Shown in pieces: positions 16,691 through 24,870 of a stretch of DNA of 64,000 nt. The stretch lies in assembly GCF_000336615.1 (NCBI RefSeq), contig NZ_AOLW01000047.1:64099-128098 (forward strand), in the 5' to 3' direction. Source of the DNA: Haloarcula amylolytica JCM 13557 (GTDB lineage Archaea; Halobacteriota; Halobacteria; Halobacteriales; Haloarculaceae). How positions within the stretch are numbered: position 1 is the stretch's first letter; the number at the start of each line of letters is the position of its first letter. Made by a program: the position numbers and the translations under genes. Below the pieces are notes generated by a model. It saw nothing but the letters and a program-made list of their open reading frames with translations. It was not told the DNA's origin and did not search any database.

Positions 16691-16996
16691 CAATTCTGGG
16701 TGAGCAAGAACAGCGATGAAAGCTAAAGTGCCGGAAACAGCCGTTTCAGACAATATTGGTTTTAGTGATGGGCTGCTATAGTGGGTAGCTGGGTGTGGTG
16801 GGTAGGTTGTATGTAGTAGTTGTAGTAGTAGTTACAATAGTATTAGTGTTAGTAGTAGTGTAGTGTGTGAGCCGTGACCACGGCGCAACAGACCTCAAAA
16901 CGACATCGCTCGGGAACGGCTGAAAACCGATTCGTTTGAAATCAGCCGTTTCACGGGAATCGTCCTGTCCCGCTTCCTATCCCTACTCTCACCTGT

Positions 16997-17015
16997 CTTG
17001 GGCGGGAAGCAACCC
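16997..17015. repeat. Right arm of the 19-nt inverted repeat
   Basis: CTTGGGCGGGAAGCAACCC is the exact reverse complement of 16672-16690. It may delimit an origin or be a recombination or binding site. Confidence 0.85.
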
Positions 17016-17128
17016 ATCCCTCACCCCTGTTGACCGCTCTCCTCGTTCGGTCGCTTCGCTCCCTCGACAGTCGTGGTGGGAGTGTACCGGCGAATCACTC
17101 TCCCCGAATCTGTGTTGTCGGATTCCCG

Positions 17129-17344
17129 CTACTCGTTCCTAACTGGCGTCACCCTCCGTCCGAAGTGGGCGAACATCTCGGCCTCGCGGATATGGCGACA
17201 CTTCTCCTCGGCCATCGTCTGCTTCGTCACGTCACGCTGGTTCTGGCTAAATCTCTCACACTCGCATTCGGCCTCAACCGGCACCCCGTTCTCGATGGTC
17301 AGCGTTACGGTCATCGCGCCGACTGTGTAGCGTTCCTCGGTCAT
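17129..17344 (-). CDS. Small SWIM-like zinc protein
   Basis: A 71-aa ORF with ATG at 17344. It contains ECECERF, then ~18 residues, then EKCRHI, i.e. Cys-X-Cys-Xn-Cys-X-His, the pattern of SWIM zinc fingers that bind DNA or protein. The N-terminal half is a beta-hairpin-like stretch (MTVTLTIENGVPVEAECECE), typical just before a SWIM finger. It is divergently arranged with the next zinc protein (start 17450), with a ~105-bp shared promoter region. Confidence 0.6.
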   Translation of the reverse strand: MTEERYTVGAMTVTLTIENGVPVEAECECERFSQNQRDVTKQTMAEEKCRHIREAEMFAHFGRRVTPVRNE

Positions 17345-17449
17345 CGTTCACTTCGACGCCGCGACTCGTTATCAAGCGCGCATCTTCTTCCACCCGAAAC
17401 GTCTTTGCACCAAACTGGTACGGTTGGGGTCGGTCGGCGTTTCTCGGGT

Positions 17450-17608
17450 ATGGATACGACGCTTGACCTCGCGGCCCTCGATTACGAGGAGTGCGCGGAC
17501 GACCCGGGGTGGGTGCGATGTAGGTACTGTTGGAGCAAAGTGTATGCCGGAAGCGGCGTGAACAAGACTGACCTCGCCCGGCACGCCGAGCGGTGCGAGT
17601 GGCGTTGA
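17450..17608 (+). CDS. Small C2HC-type zinc finger protein
   Basis: A 52-aa acidic protein with VRCRYCWSKV and DLARHAERCEW, i.e. Cys-X2-Cys-X16-His-X3-Cys, a BED/C2H2-like finger. It starts at ATG 17450 and ends at TGA 17608. A twelve-codon GTG ORF (17609-17647) follows at once. It is probably the last gene of the element before the pilin region. Confidence 0.55.
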   Translation: MDTTLDLAALDYEECADDPGWVRCRYCWSKVYAGSGVNKTDLARHAERCEWR

Positions 17609-17802
17609 GTGAACATCGACGAACTGCTCGCTGAACAAGTCGCGTGAACAGTAAATCGGCGCATTCGCACATGATATTCACACGATTCGGTTGTATTCTC
17701 CGTCCAATCCATTGGGTCGTGATTGGCGCGACCGGCGTTTAGGGATTGCGGAGCGGTGTCGGTCCACTGCTGAGGTTTTTGTCGGAAGGCAGCACATAGA
17801 GC

Positions 17803-18360
17803 GTGACACCAGTGGCAGTACAGACCTTCTATCGTGACTGTCGCGGTGTCAGTCCCGTCATCGGCGTCGTTCTCGTGCTCTCGGTCACCGTCCTCTTAGC
17901 CGCGACAGTCGGTGGGTTCGCACTCACTGCGACTGCCGACCTGGACCAGCGGACGCCCACCGTCGCCCGCTCGACCGGAAACTTCGTGCCTGGCCCGTCG
18001 GGGGGATGCGGCGGGAACACAGTAGCGATTCGACACGCCGGCGGCGATCCGGTCCCGGCCGATGAACTGGCAATCGCTGTCGAACTCTCTGACACCGACG
18101 CCCGCATCGTCGACCTGCCAGTTTCCGGAACGGCGCTGTCAGCGAGCAACACCGACGACCCCGACAACATCGTCTACGACTACTGTGTCGGCGGTGTCAT
18201 CGCCAATGGCGGCAAGCGGTGGTCAGCGGGCCGGGCAATCACCTTTCAGTTGAACGCCGGCGGCGGCACTGTCGACCCGGGCGACAGCATCGACGTGCGC
18301 GTCGTTCACGCTCCCACGAACGGCGTCCTCGCTGCGGTCGAACTGACCGCCCGCCGGTAA
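17803..18360 (+). CDS. Archaeal type IV pilin-like protein
   Basis: A 185-aa protein with the archaeal pilin N-terminus: CRGVSPVIGVVLVLSVTVLL, a positively charged start, the SPVIG motif and one hydrophobic helix. The prepilin peptidase probably cuts before the hydrophobic segment. The C-terminal part is a beta-rich head (ITFQLNAGGGTVDPGDSIDV) with a possible disulfide (GGCGG and DYCVGG). The start is GTG 17803; a GTG at 17812 is possible. It would be assembled by the PilB/PilC machinery encoded elsewhere. It marks the return to chromosomal sequence after the element. Confidence 0.8.
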   Translation: MTPVAVQTFYRDCRGVSPVIGVVLVLSVTVLLAATVGGFALTATADLDQRTPTVARSTGNFVPGPSGGCGGNTVAIRHAGGDPVPADELAIAVELSDTDARIVDLPVSGTALSASNTDDPDNIVYDYCVGGVIANGGKRWSAGRAITFQLNAGGGTVDPGDSIDVRVVHAPTNGVLAAVELTARR

Positions 18361-18412
18361 TCGCCCGTGGTTCCGATACCCTTTTATTCGCGACCCTCCA
18401 GCGTGTGAACTA

Positions 18413-19120
18413 ATGGCAGGGGGCGCACGCGACGACCTCGCGGAGAAAATGGCGGGTGAGGTGGCACTGAGCGACGACCCAGGGGCGACCCTGCGGAAGT
18501 GGCGCACTGACTTCGACGTTGCACAGACCGAACTCGCCGACGAACTCGACGTCTCTCCGTCCGTGGTCTCGGACTACGAGAGCGGGCGGCGTGACAACCC
18601 CGGTATCGGCGTGGTCAGGCGACTCGTCGTCGCACTGCTCGATATCGACGAGAATCGCGGCGGCGACCACATCCGCCAGCACGCCCGCGTGCTCTCGGCC
18701 GGGTTCGACAGCGACGTGGTACACGACCTCCGCGAGTACTCCGCCAACGTCGGCGTCGAGCGCGTCTACGACGCTATCGACGCCGAAGAACTGTTCCGGG
18801 GCAGTCAGGACACCGTCGCGGGCCACACCGTCATCAACTCCATCGCCGCCATCACGCGCCTCTCCTCGGACGAGTTTTACCAGCTATACGGGCAGTCGAC
18901 GAACCGCGCCCTCGTGTTCACGAACGTGACCCGCGGCGAATCCCCGCTGGTCGCGCTCCGTGTCGTCTCACCGACGCCGAACGCGGTTATCCTCCATGGG
19001 CTTGACGACGAGGCGGTCTGGGAGCACGCACAGGACCTCGCCCGCATCGACGACTTCTCCCTTGCGATCACCGATATCGATCTGGAGGACCTGCTTGGCG
19101 GGCTGCGGAGTCTTCCCTGA
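18413..19120 (+). CDS. XRE/Cro-type HTH transcriptional regulator
   Basis: A 235-aa protein. Residues ~27-80 are an HTH_XRE domain (TLRKWRTDFDVAQTELADEL, then DVSPSVVSDYESGRRDNPGI). The C-terminal ~130 residues form a separate domain (VINSIAAITRLSSDEFYQLY, then ALVFTNVTRGESPLVALRV), common in archaeal regulators of this layout (Y148/Tfx-like family). The promoter TATA is probably the TTTTATT at ~18381-18387, about 27 bases before ATG 18413. Its targets are unknown; the pilin gene immediately upstream is a candidate neighbour. Confidence 0.8.
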   Translation: MAGGARDDLAEKMAGEVALSDDPGATLRKWRTDFDVAQTELADELDVSPSVVSDYESGRRDNPGIGVVRRLVVALLDIDENRGGDHIRQHARVLSAGFDSDVVHDLREYSANVGVERVYDAIDAEELFRGSQDTVAGHTVINSIAAITRLSSDEFYQLYGQSTNRALVFTNVTRGESPLVALRVVSPTPNAVILHGLDDEAVWEHAQDLARIDDFSLAITDIDLEDLLGGLRSLP

Positions 19121-19290
19121 GCGCGCCGGTTCCGGCCGTGCTGTTTCGCGCCCGTCGACGTACTCTCTGGAAAACGACTGTTGTCGTGACTGCGATCTCT
19201 TTGTTCACCGGACAGCGTGACACAACTGCTCCGTCGGACTGCAGAGTTTCTAGGGAGAACTACTTTGATACCGAGGTGTCATGTCCACGC

Positions 19291-19458
19291 ATGGTGCAAT
19301 TGGGCTATCTTATCCTCTGGGCGTTCGCCGGCTTTGGACTTCTTGTTGCTGCCTTATTCGTCGGGACGATGCTTGCGCTTCAATACTACAACAGTGGGGG
19401 AACCCTCTCTGTATCTCTCGATGACAGTATTAGCCGCCTCAACAACGATAAGCCGTAG
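19291..19458 (+). CDS. Small single-span membrane protein
   Basis: A 55-aa ORF (MVQLGYLILWAFAGFGLLVA...) with one hydrophobic helix over residues ~4-34 and a polar acidic tail (SLDDSISRLNNDKP). The start is ATG 19291. It has no recognised family and stands alone between the regulator and a repeat-rich gap. Confidence 0.45.
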   Translation: MVQLGYLILWAFAGFGLLVAALFVGTMLALQYYNSGGTLSVSLDDSISRLNNDKP

Positions 19459-19735
19459 TCGGGTAGTGTATACTGTCCAGTGCAGTACAAATAGAATTCC
19501 ACGTATCCACGACAATAGATGGGATACCCCTCGCTATTCTCCACGGCTCCCTGCGGTCGCCGTTCCGATTCGAGGGCCACTCCCTTCGGTCGTGCCCCTC
19601 GCTGCTCACGGGTCACTCCGTTCCCCGTTCGCATTTCGAGGTTCTCGCTCGCGCTGCTCGCTCCGAACCTCGCCTACTCTCGCGGCTACGCCGCTCGTCG
19701 TGTACGAGAGCCACTCCCTCCGGTCGTGCCTCTCG
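19459..19735. repeat. Degenerate intergenic repeat region
   Basis: The gap before the end of the HMG-CoA synthase gene carries two near-identical 34-nt direct copies, 19574-19607 and 19708-19741 (four mismatches; core CGGTCGTGCC), a perfect inverted repeat CGAGGTTC / GAACCTCG (19637-19644 and 19665-19672), and related CTCCCTGCGGTCGC pieces near 19547. The second copy overlaps the gene's stop codon. Such text is common at haloarchaeal gene ends; a terminator or mobile-remnant origin is possible. Confidence 0.6.
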
Positions 19736-21073
19736 CTACTCCACGTACCGATATTTCCGCTCACCCATCCGGCCCCAGCCGTCGAAGGCGAACTCATCTT
19801 CGGGCGCGGTGAACTCCTCGACATCGGTCTCGGTCTCGTGGTTGTGGACGTCGTGGACCTGTTCGTACTCGGCGAAGGAGAGGTCGTAGCGGTTCCGTAT
19901 CTGCTCGTCGATGTTGAGCGCGCCGATTTCCTCCTCCCACCCGGGGACGATGGTCTCAGCGTGGACTTCCGCCTGTGCGCCGGACCCGTAGGAGGCAACT
20001 AACAAACGGGCCTCGTCCAGATCCAGTCCGCTCTCGCGGGCGTGTTTCAGGCCGGCGGCGCGGGCGATGTGGACGGAGCCAGTGTACCAGTTCCCGACCT
20101 CGCGGGAGATCGCAAGCGTCGGCTCGATGGTGTTAGCGTACCAGTCTTGATAGCGCTCGGTTTCCGTGAGTGCGTCGGTGTACTCCTTGATAGCGGCGTG
20201 GAACTCGTCGTCGGTCTCGAAGTCCGCGCGCATGGGCTGGTGACCGATTTCCTCGGCCATCAGGTCACCCACGTCGGTGCCGCGGATGATGTGCCGGTAG
20301 CCGAGTGCCGCGGCCTTCCGGACCATCCCCGGGAACGGCGTGTGGAACGGAATCATCTCGTAGTCGCCCGGGTGGATGTCGCCGGCCACCTCCGCGAAGT
20401 CCTCCAGCGCCTCGCGCATACGGGCGAGGTAGACGTTCACCGAGCGCTTGCCGTCGACGGACGGGAACTGCTGGTTGGGCTTGAGGAAGTCAGTTTCGTC
20501 GGCGCTGCCGTAGCCCTGTTCGGTCGAGAGCTCGACCAGATTCGGGTCTTCGTCGACGAGCATCGCCACCGCGCCGGCCCCCTGCGTGGCCTCGCCGGGG
20601 TCGTCGCGGGCGTACAGGGCGGTGTCAGTTGCGATGACGAGCGCCGCCCGACCGCGGTTGCGGCCGGCGCGGATCCAGTTGTAGGCGTCGTCGAGGCTCT
20701 GTGTCCCGGAGATACAGGCGAACTTCCGCTCGCCCTTGTTGGCGTGGTGGAAGTTCTCGTCGTACACCTGTTCGAGACAGCCCGCGATGTACGTCGAGAC
20801 GGGCTTCGAGTTGTCGAAGGCGCTCTCGGTCGCCACATCGATGCGGCCGATATCCTCGGGCGTCAGCCCCTTGCGCTCCATCAGGCGATGGGCCGCGTTC
20901 GCCCCCATCGTGACGATATCCTCGTACACGTCCGGGAACGACGACGCGCGCAGGCCGAGCCCCTTCGTGTACTTCCCCGGGTCGTCTCCTTGAGCCGGCG
21001 CGAACGTCTCTGCGAGGTCGAGTTTGAGCTTCCCGGTCCAGATCTCCATGGCGTCGATACCGACTGCAGTCAT
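19736..21073 (-). CDS. hmgB: Hydroxymethylglutaryl-CoA synthase
   Basis: A 445-aa enzyme that condenses acetyl-CoA with acetoacetyl-CoA to HMG-CoA, the entry to the mevalonate pathway for archaeal isoprenoid lipids. The catalytic triad is visible: Glu83 (DVATESAFD), Cys120 (FACISGTQ) and the His of IPFHTPFPGMVRK. Other conserved blocks are GNWYTGSVHIA and LLVASYGSGAQAE. The length suits the longer archaeal/eukaryotic-like type. ATG at 21073. No partner mevalonate gene is adjacent. Confidence 0.93.
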   Translation of the reverse strand: MTAVGIDAMEIWTGKLKLDLAETFAPAQGDDPGKYTKGLGLRASSFPDVYEDIVTMGANAAHRLMERKGLTPEDIGRIDVATESAFDNSKPVSTYIAGCLEQVYDENFHHANKGERKFACISGTQSLDDAYNWIRAGRNRGRAALVIATDTALYARDDPGEATQGAGAVAMLVDEDPNLVELSTEQGYGSADETDFLKPNQQFPSVDGKRSVNVYLARMREALEDFAEVAGDIHPGDYEMIPFHTPFPGMVRKAAALGYRHIIRGTDVGDLMAEEIGHQPMRADFETDDEFHAAIKEYTDALTETERYQDWYANTIEPTLAISREVGNWYTGSVHIARAAGLKHARESGLDLDEARLLVASYGSGAQAEVHAETIVPGWEEEIGALNIDEQIRNRYDLSFAEYEQVHDVHNHETETDVEEFTAPEDEFAFDGWGRMGERKYRYVE

Positions 21074-21171
21074 GAGTATAGCGTCAGCGTGGATGTATAT
21101 GGGCTTGTCGACTGTCTTTTCGACGGTTGACTAGTATTGCGCCGATGGGCCGCGAACTCTCTGTGGGACAG

Positions 21172-21858
21172 TTACTCGCTGGTCGCCGGTTCCGTACTAA
21201 AAGAGAAATCGACCATGCATTCGCCTTCGAGAACGTCGTACGGCTCATCCGGTGACGGAACGGCACGCGACCAGTCGGTGTTGTTGACTACGAGCCGATA
21301 CGTCCCCGGCGAGATGGTAATCCGCTTGTCGCGGATGTTCGTCTCGTGGAACCGCGACACCTCACCGGCGTATCGGGCCCGGTAGCGGCTCTGGAACGCT
21401 CGATACTCCTCTTCGGTGAACAGGAGGACATCTACGGCCGGCCCCCGTCGAACAATGAGATCGTAGGTGAGCGTTGTCTGGCCAGTCGCGTCAACTGTGA
21501 AATCCTCGTACTCGTTTTCCTCCAGTCGGAACGTCGTATCGACCGACCGGTGGTCCGGCTCGGGTGTCGGCGTCGGTGTCTCGGTCTCGACCTGGAGACG
21601 TGCCGACGTCTCCGTAGAGTTGTTCGCTTGCGCCGCATCAGCGCGCTGTGCTGTCGGGGTGTCCGCTGAAGCCGCAGCACCCTCTGCCGCTGGCGTCGAG
21701 GCAGCCCCGGCGTGGTCAGTTGTAGCAGCACGCTGTGACGCTGTCGGTTCCGGGACTGGTGTCGTCTCGGACTCCTGTGTCGGTCGATTCCCGAGACAGC
21801 CGGCGGAGAGCGCGGCGAGCACCGAGGCCCCGAAGCCGCGCCGCGACAGGTCACCCAT
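21172..21858 (-). CDS. Tat-exported lipoprotein of unknown function
   Basis: A 228-aa protein with LSRRGFGASVLAALSAGC at the N-terminus: a twin-arginine signal and a lipobox with Cys21. A long low-complexity linker rich in Thr/Ala/Glu/Pro (~25-95) follows. The C-terminal ~120 residues form a compact beta-like domain (FRLEENEYEDFTVDATGQTT, then DVLLFTEEEYRAF and RITISPGTYRLVVNN) reminiscent of pre-peptidase or emp24-like sandwich domains. It sits on the outer face of the membrane. Confidence 0.75.
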   Translation of the reverse strand: MGDLSRRGFGASVLAALSAGCLGNRPTQESETTPVPEPTASQRAATTDHAGAASTPAAEGAAASADTPTAQRADAAQANNSTETSARLQVETETPTPTPEPDHRSVDTTFRLEENEYEDFTVDATGQTTLTYDLIVRRGPAVDVLLFTEEEYRAFQSRYRARYAGEVSRFHETNIRDKRITISPGTYRLVVNNTDWSRAVPSPDEPYDVLEGECMVDFSFSTEPATSE

Positions 21859-22039
21859 ACCTCAGCACACGCAGCCACAGTAAAGATGTTTACGGGCGGG
21901 TTTTCGTCGCTGGTAATCGGAACGCCGATTCTGTCCAAACATATTTGTGGAGAGAGAGCCGAATCTACGCCGTTCGAACCAGTCCCGGGAGAACTGTATC
22001 ACAGCTATCATCTCTCGGAACAGGACAGGAACGTTTCAC

Positions 22040-22789
22040 ATGAACAGATCGGTCATCACATTCGGATTAATTGTTCTGGCGGCACTCAGTGTCTCGGGAC
22101 TCGCAGGAGTAGCAGTCGAAGGGACGCTTGGTGCAGACGCGACCGAGTCAGCGCCGGCGGAATCCACGGATGCGTCGCCGGCAGCGACGCCCAGTGCAGA
22201 AAGTGCGTCACCGGTGACGCCGAGTACCGAGGCGACTGCGGCCGGAGTGACGCAGTCCGCAGAACCGACCGCGACCACGGACGCGGCACAGACCACGCCA
22301 GCTGATTCGGGGACGGCTATCGATACGGCCCGTCTCGAAGACCGGCTTGTGGCGGCGATCAACGACCGACGCGGCAACCCGGTTGCCAACGACGCCTTCG
22401 ACGGCTCCCTCTCGGATGAGACCAAAACCGGACAGAAGCTGTCAGCCATGGCCGGTAACCACAGCGGACGAATGGCCGCGCAGGGGTCGGCCTCGCCGAT
22501 CGCGAACGGGTCAGACACGACGGACCGGTACGCGGCCGCCGGACTGTCCGAGCAGTGTCGCCTCCGCCACGAAGGAAACGCGTACATCCGCCCGGTGACC
22601 GACCTCGAACTGGTCACGAGCATCGACCCGAACGGGGCGAACGCGACCCGGACGGCGAACGCCGTCGCCGACCATTGGTTCGACCTCTCTGGCCCCCGTG
22701 ACACGTTGTACGTGGCGAACGCGAACCACATCGGCGTCGGTGCGGCCACCGCTGACGGCGTCGTCTACATTACCGTGAATCTCTGCTGA
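22040..22789 (+). CDS. Secreted CAP/SCP-domain protein
   Basis: A 249-aa protein with one N-terminal hydrophobic signal or anchor segment (ITFGLIVLAALSVSGLAGVA) and a Ser/Thr/Ala/Pro-rich linker to ~105. A CAP-like domain follows (LVAAINDRRGNPV, KLSAMAGNHSGRMAAQGS, ADHWFDLSGPRDTLY, NHIGVGAATADGVVYITVNLC). The His of GNHS matches the usual CAP cavity ligand. CAP proteins are secreted; the activity of archaeal members is unknown. The start is ATG 22040. Confidence 0.75.
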   Translation: MNRSVITFGLIVLAALSVSGLAGVAVEGTLGADATESAPAESTDASPAATPSAESASPVTPSTEATAAGVTQSAEPTATTDAAQTTPADSGTAIDTARLEDRLVAAINDRRGNPVANDAFDGSLSDETKTGQKLSAMAGNHSGRMAAQGSASPIANGSDTTDRYAAAGLSEQCRLRHEGNAYIRPVTDLELVTSIDPNGANATRTANAVADHWFDLSGPRDTLYVANANHIGVGAATADGVVYITVNLC

Positions 22790-22808
22790 GGGGCGGTGAG
22801 AACGGCCG

Positions 22809-24824
22809 TTACGGAACCTCTTTGCGGACAGTGTCGGCATTCCCTTCCGAGTCAACGACGCGGAGCGCTACTTTCGTGCCAGACGACACCCTTCTCTTCT
22901 CTAATGTCTGGCCGTTCGCATCGTCGAAGATACCGTCGCCGTCGAGGTCCCACTCGTAGGCCACGATGTCTCCCTGCGGACTGGACTGGCTGGCATCGAA
23001 ATCCCATTTCCCGTTCGATTCTCCCCCGTTAGAGGTTATCATGAAGTCTGCGTTCGGTTGCGCGTTCGTGTTCGCGCCGCCGGGAGTGACGGTGAACATC
23101 TTCGAATCGGTACCACCACTCGATAGCTCGTAGGTGACGGTTATCGTGACGCTCTCTCCAGTCATATCTATCTCGGAAGAGCCAAACAAGGTATCCTGAA
23201 TAAACTCGAACAGGTGGAATGTCGCCGTTGACGTATCGGACAGCACTGGGTTTGGACCGTTCAGGCTGCCATCACTGTCGACATCAACAGTCCGTGGGAC
23301 ATCTGTTCCGCCACCGAAGTCGGTATATCCGTTAGTGTCTGCCTGAATATATACTTCGTTCTCTTGTGGTGCTGGGTCACGGTCGTTGCTAAAGGTATCA
23401 CTGAGTCGGATTATATCGTCGTTAACCGGGTCGATTGCCACCGTCGTTATTGTGATCTCCTCGCCTAATTCATTGGTGACACTAAACTGGACGCCCCCAT
23501 CAACGCCCCCATCAGTGTTCCCATTGCTGTTGAGGGCAATAGCGTCCTCGTTGTAGATGAGACCTGTGTTGCCGGACCCGCCCCCAGATCCGGGATTCGC
23601 TTCCGTCACTGTCACCGGCACTGAGACGTCTTCAGGAGATTCGCCGTCGAACGAACCATTGATCTCGTCGAGGCTGAACTGGACGGTGGCTGTTCCAGTT
23701 GCCGTCGACTGGCTGGTCTCGTAGACGAACCTGACGCGACCGTCGCTGTCGGATGACTCTGTGTCCGTGGTAAGCGACCCCGTGTTACTCCCATCGACTG
23801 AGCCGTTCACTTCGACATCGCTTACGGGGTTGTTGTACGCGTCCCGAACCTCCAGCACAATCTCTTCGTCGTCGCCCTTTGCGACAGTAACGTTCTCACT
23901 GCCGACAGTGGTGAGGTACGCGTCACTTTCAGAGGCAACACGAGTGCCGACGCCCGCTTTCGCCATCTTCAGGCGATATGTGGCTCCCCGCTCGAAGACG
24001 ACTGTGACGTTGTAGAGCGAGCCTGGCCCCTCGGCTTCGATGACGTTTGCGATGTACCGGTCGTTGCTTTTGTTACCCGGATTCGGGTCGATTTCGTCTT
24101 CGAGAAGCACTCTCCACTCCTCCGCCGGGAGCCGGGAGAGAAACGAGACCGACACGTTCGACGTCTCTGTCGCGTTCGTGACGCGAACCGTTCGGGACGA
24201 CTGCGATGTCGGCCGCACGTCGACCGTAACCGAATCGCTCGCCGAGCGGCTCATCGACCCGTTGAGTGCGACGAGCGTGATGTCGCGCCCATCGACCATC
24301 GCCTGTTCCGAGAGCGTGATGTTCCCCTCGCGGAACTGGTTGTAGACGACCGAGTGCTCGTACACGGTCTCCGGGGCCTCCCCGTAGACGTTGTACTCCG
24401 GCTTGTAGGCGATGGCCCCCGTGTTGTAGTGCCGCGGTGCGGTTCCGTCCCAGTAATCTGCCGTCTCGGGGTTAATCGCCTCGGCGTTACGAACCGTGAG
24501 GTTCTGCGACTCGTTGGTCGTTCCGTCCGTGTATAGCAACCCCGACGGCGGCCCGGGATTCGTCGCCACCAGCCGACTCGGGTATCGGGTTCCCAACTGG
24601 ACTGAGACGGCTTGCTGGCTCGGCTGTCCCGGAACGGAGACGATGGCGTTTCGCAGGTCCTGTAGCTGTGTCTGGACCTGCTGATTGTGGTTGAACTCCA
24701 CCTCCCGGTTTTGCTCCGGTACGGCAAACGCCTGGTACGAGGAGAAGGCGATGATCAGCACGCCGAACAGCAGTACAGCCCCGACCTGTACTGACTGCGC
24801 GCGCTCATCGCCCGTGAAAGTCAT
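22809..24824 (-). CDS. Large surface protein with pilin-like N-terminus and PKD domain
   Basis: A 671-aa extracellular protein. The N-terminus (ERAQSVQVGAVLLFGVLIIA, then FSSYQAFAVP) resembles a class III/type IV pilin signal with one membrane helix. Residues ~340-440 look like an invasin/Big-type Ig domain (EEIVLEVRDAYNNPVSDVEV). There is a Gly/Ser linker near 450. The C-terminal ~80 residues are a PKD-like domain (DFDASQSSPQGDIVAYEWDL, then DGDGIFDDANGQ). N-glycosylation sequons (NLT, NVS, NGS) are frequent. It may be an adhesin or an envelope structural protein. Confidence 0.75.
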   Translation of the reverse strand: MTFTGDERAQSVQVGAVLLFGVLIIAFSSYQAFAVPEQNREVEFNHNQQVQTQLQDLRNAIVSVPGQPSQQAVSVQLGTRYPSRLVATNPGPPSGLLYTDGTTNESQNLTVRNAEAINPETADYWDGTAPRHYNTGAIAYKPEYNVYGEAPETVYEHSVVYNQFREGNITLSEQAMVDGRDITLVALNGSMSRSASDSVTVDVRPTSQSSRTVRVTNATETSNVSVSFLSRLPAEEWRVLLEDEIDPNPGNKSNDRYIANVIEAEGPGSLYNVTVVFERGATYRLKMAKAGVGTRVASESDAYLTTVGSENVTVAKGDDEEIVLEVRDAYNNPVSDVEVNGSVDGSNTGSLTTDTESSDSDGRVRFVYETSQSTATGTATVQFSLDEINGSFDGESPEDVSVPVTVTEANPGSGGGSGNTGLIYNEDAIALNSNGNTDGGVDGGVQFSVTNELGEEITITTVAIDPVNDDIIRLSDTFSNDRDPAPQENEVYIQADTNGYTDFGGGTDVPRTVDVDSDGSLNGPNPVLSDTSTATFHLFEFIQDTLFGSSEIDMTGESVTITVTYELSSGGTDSKMFTVTPGGANTNAQPNADFMITSNGGESNGKWDFDASQSSPQGDIVAYEWDLDGDGIFDDANGQTLEKRRVSSGTKVALRVVDSEGNADTVRKEVP

Positions 24825-24870
24825 GCCGATGAGTTGCGGAGACGGCGGTAAAAACCTGACTGCCGAATTA

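Larger units (their letters stand above)
16555..17128. other. Non-coding origin-like region
   Basis: About 570 bp without a supported gene. It contains a strand-skewed stretch at 16781-16871 with only two C residues on the plus strand and many TAG trinucleotides; a 19-nt inverted repeat at 16672-16690 / 16997-17015; a direct repeat CAGCCGTTTCA (16738-16748 and 16943-16953); a small palindrome GCCGTG-ac-CACGGC at 16871-16884; and an inverted repeat CGGCTGA / TCAGCCG at 16917-16923 / 16942-16948. Together these resemble an iteron/unwinding-type replication origin. It could instead be a complex control region. Confidence 0.45.
6728..17647. mobile_element. Integrative element (boundaries approximate)
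   Basis: Between rfcL and a type IV pilin gene lies an ~11-kb block that differs from its flanks. Codon use is less GC-rich, especially at 6782-10712. It has an RHH regulator plus tyrosine integrase at one end, small overlapping zinc-protein genes, an orphan DNA methyltransferase, an origin-like C-poor region, and mostly unknown proteins. The flanking genes are ordinary chromosomal genes. No tRNA lies at either edge and I could not find convincing terminal direct repeats, so the ends are estimated. No capsid, spike, terminase or packaging ATPase was recognised, so a plasmid-like element, satellite or partly lost provirus is as likely as a complete virus. Confidence 0.7.

Noticed and set aside
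16936-17142. 68-codon ORF in the origin-like region
   Set aside because: Ser/Pro/Arg-rich product, not acidic, no start signal and it crosses the right repeat arm; best treated as non-coding.
6727-17672. CGCACAT shared at 6727-6733 and 17666-17672 as possible att repeats
   Set aside because: Only seven bases; such a match is expected by chance in sequences of this length. No longer direct repeat was found near the edges.
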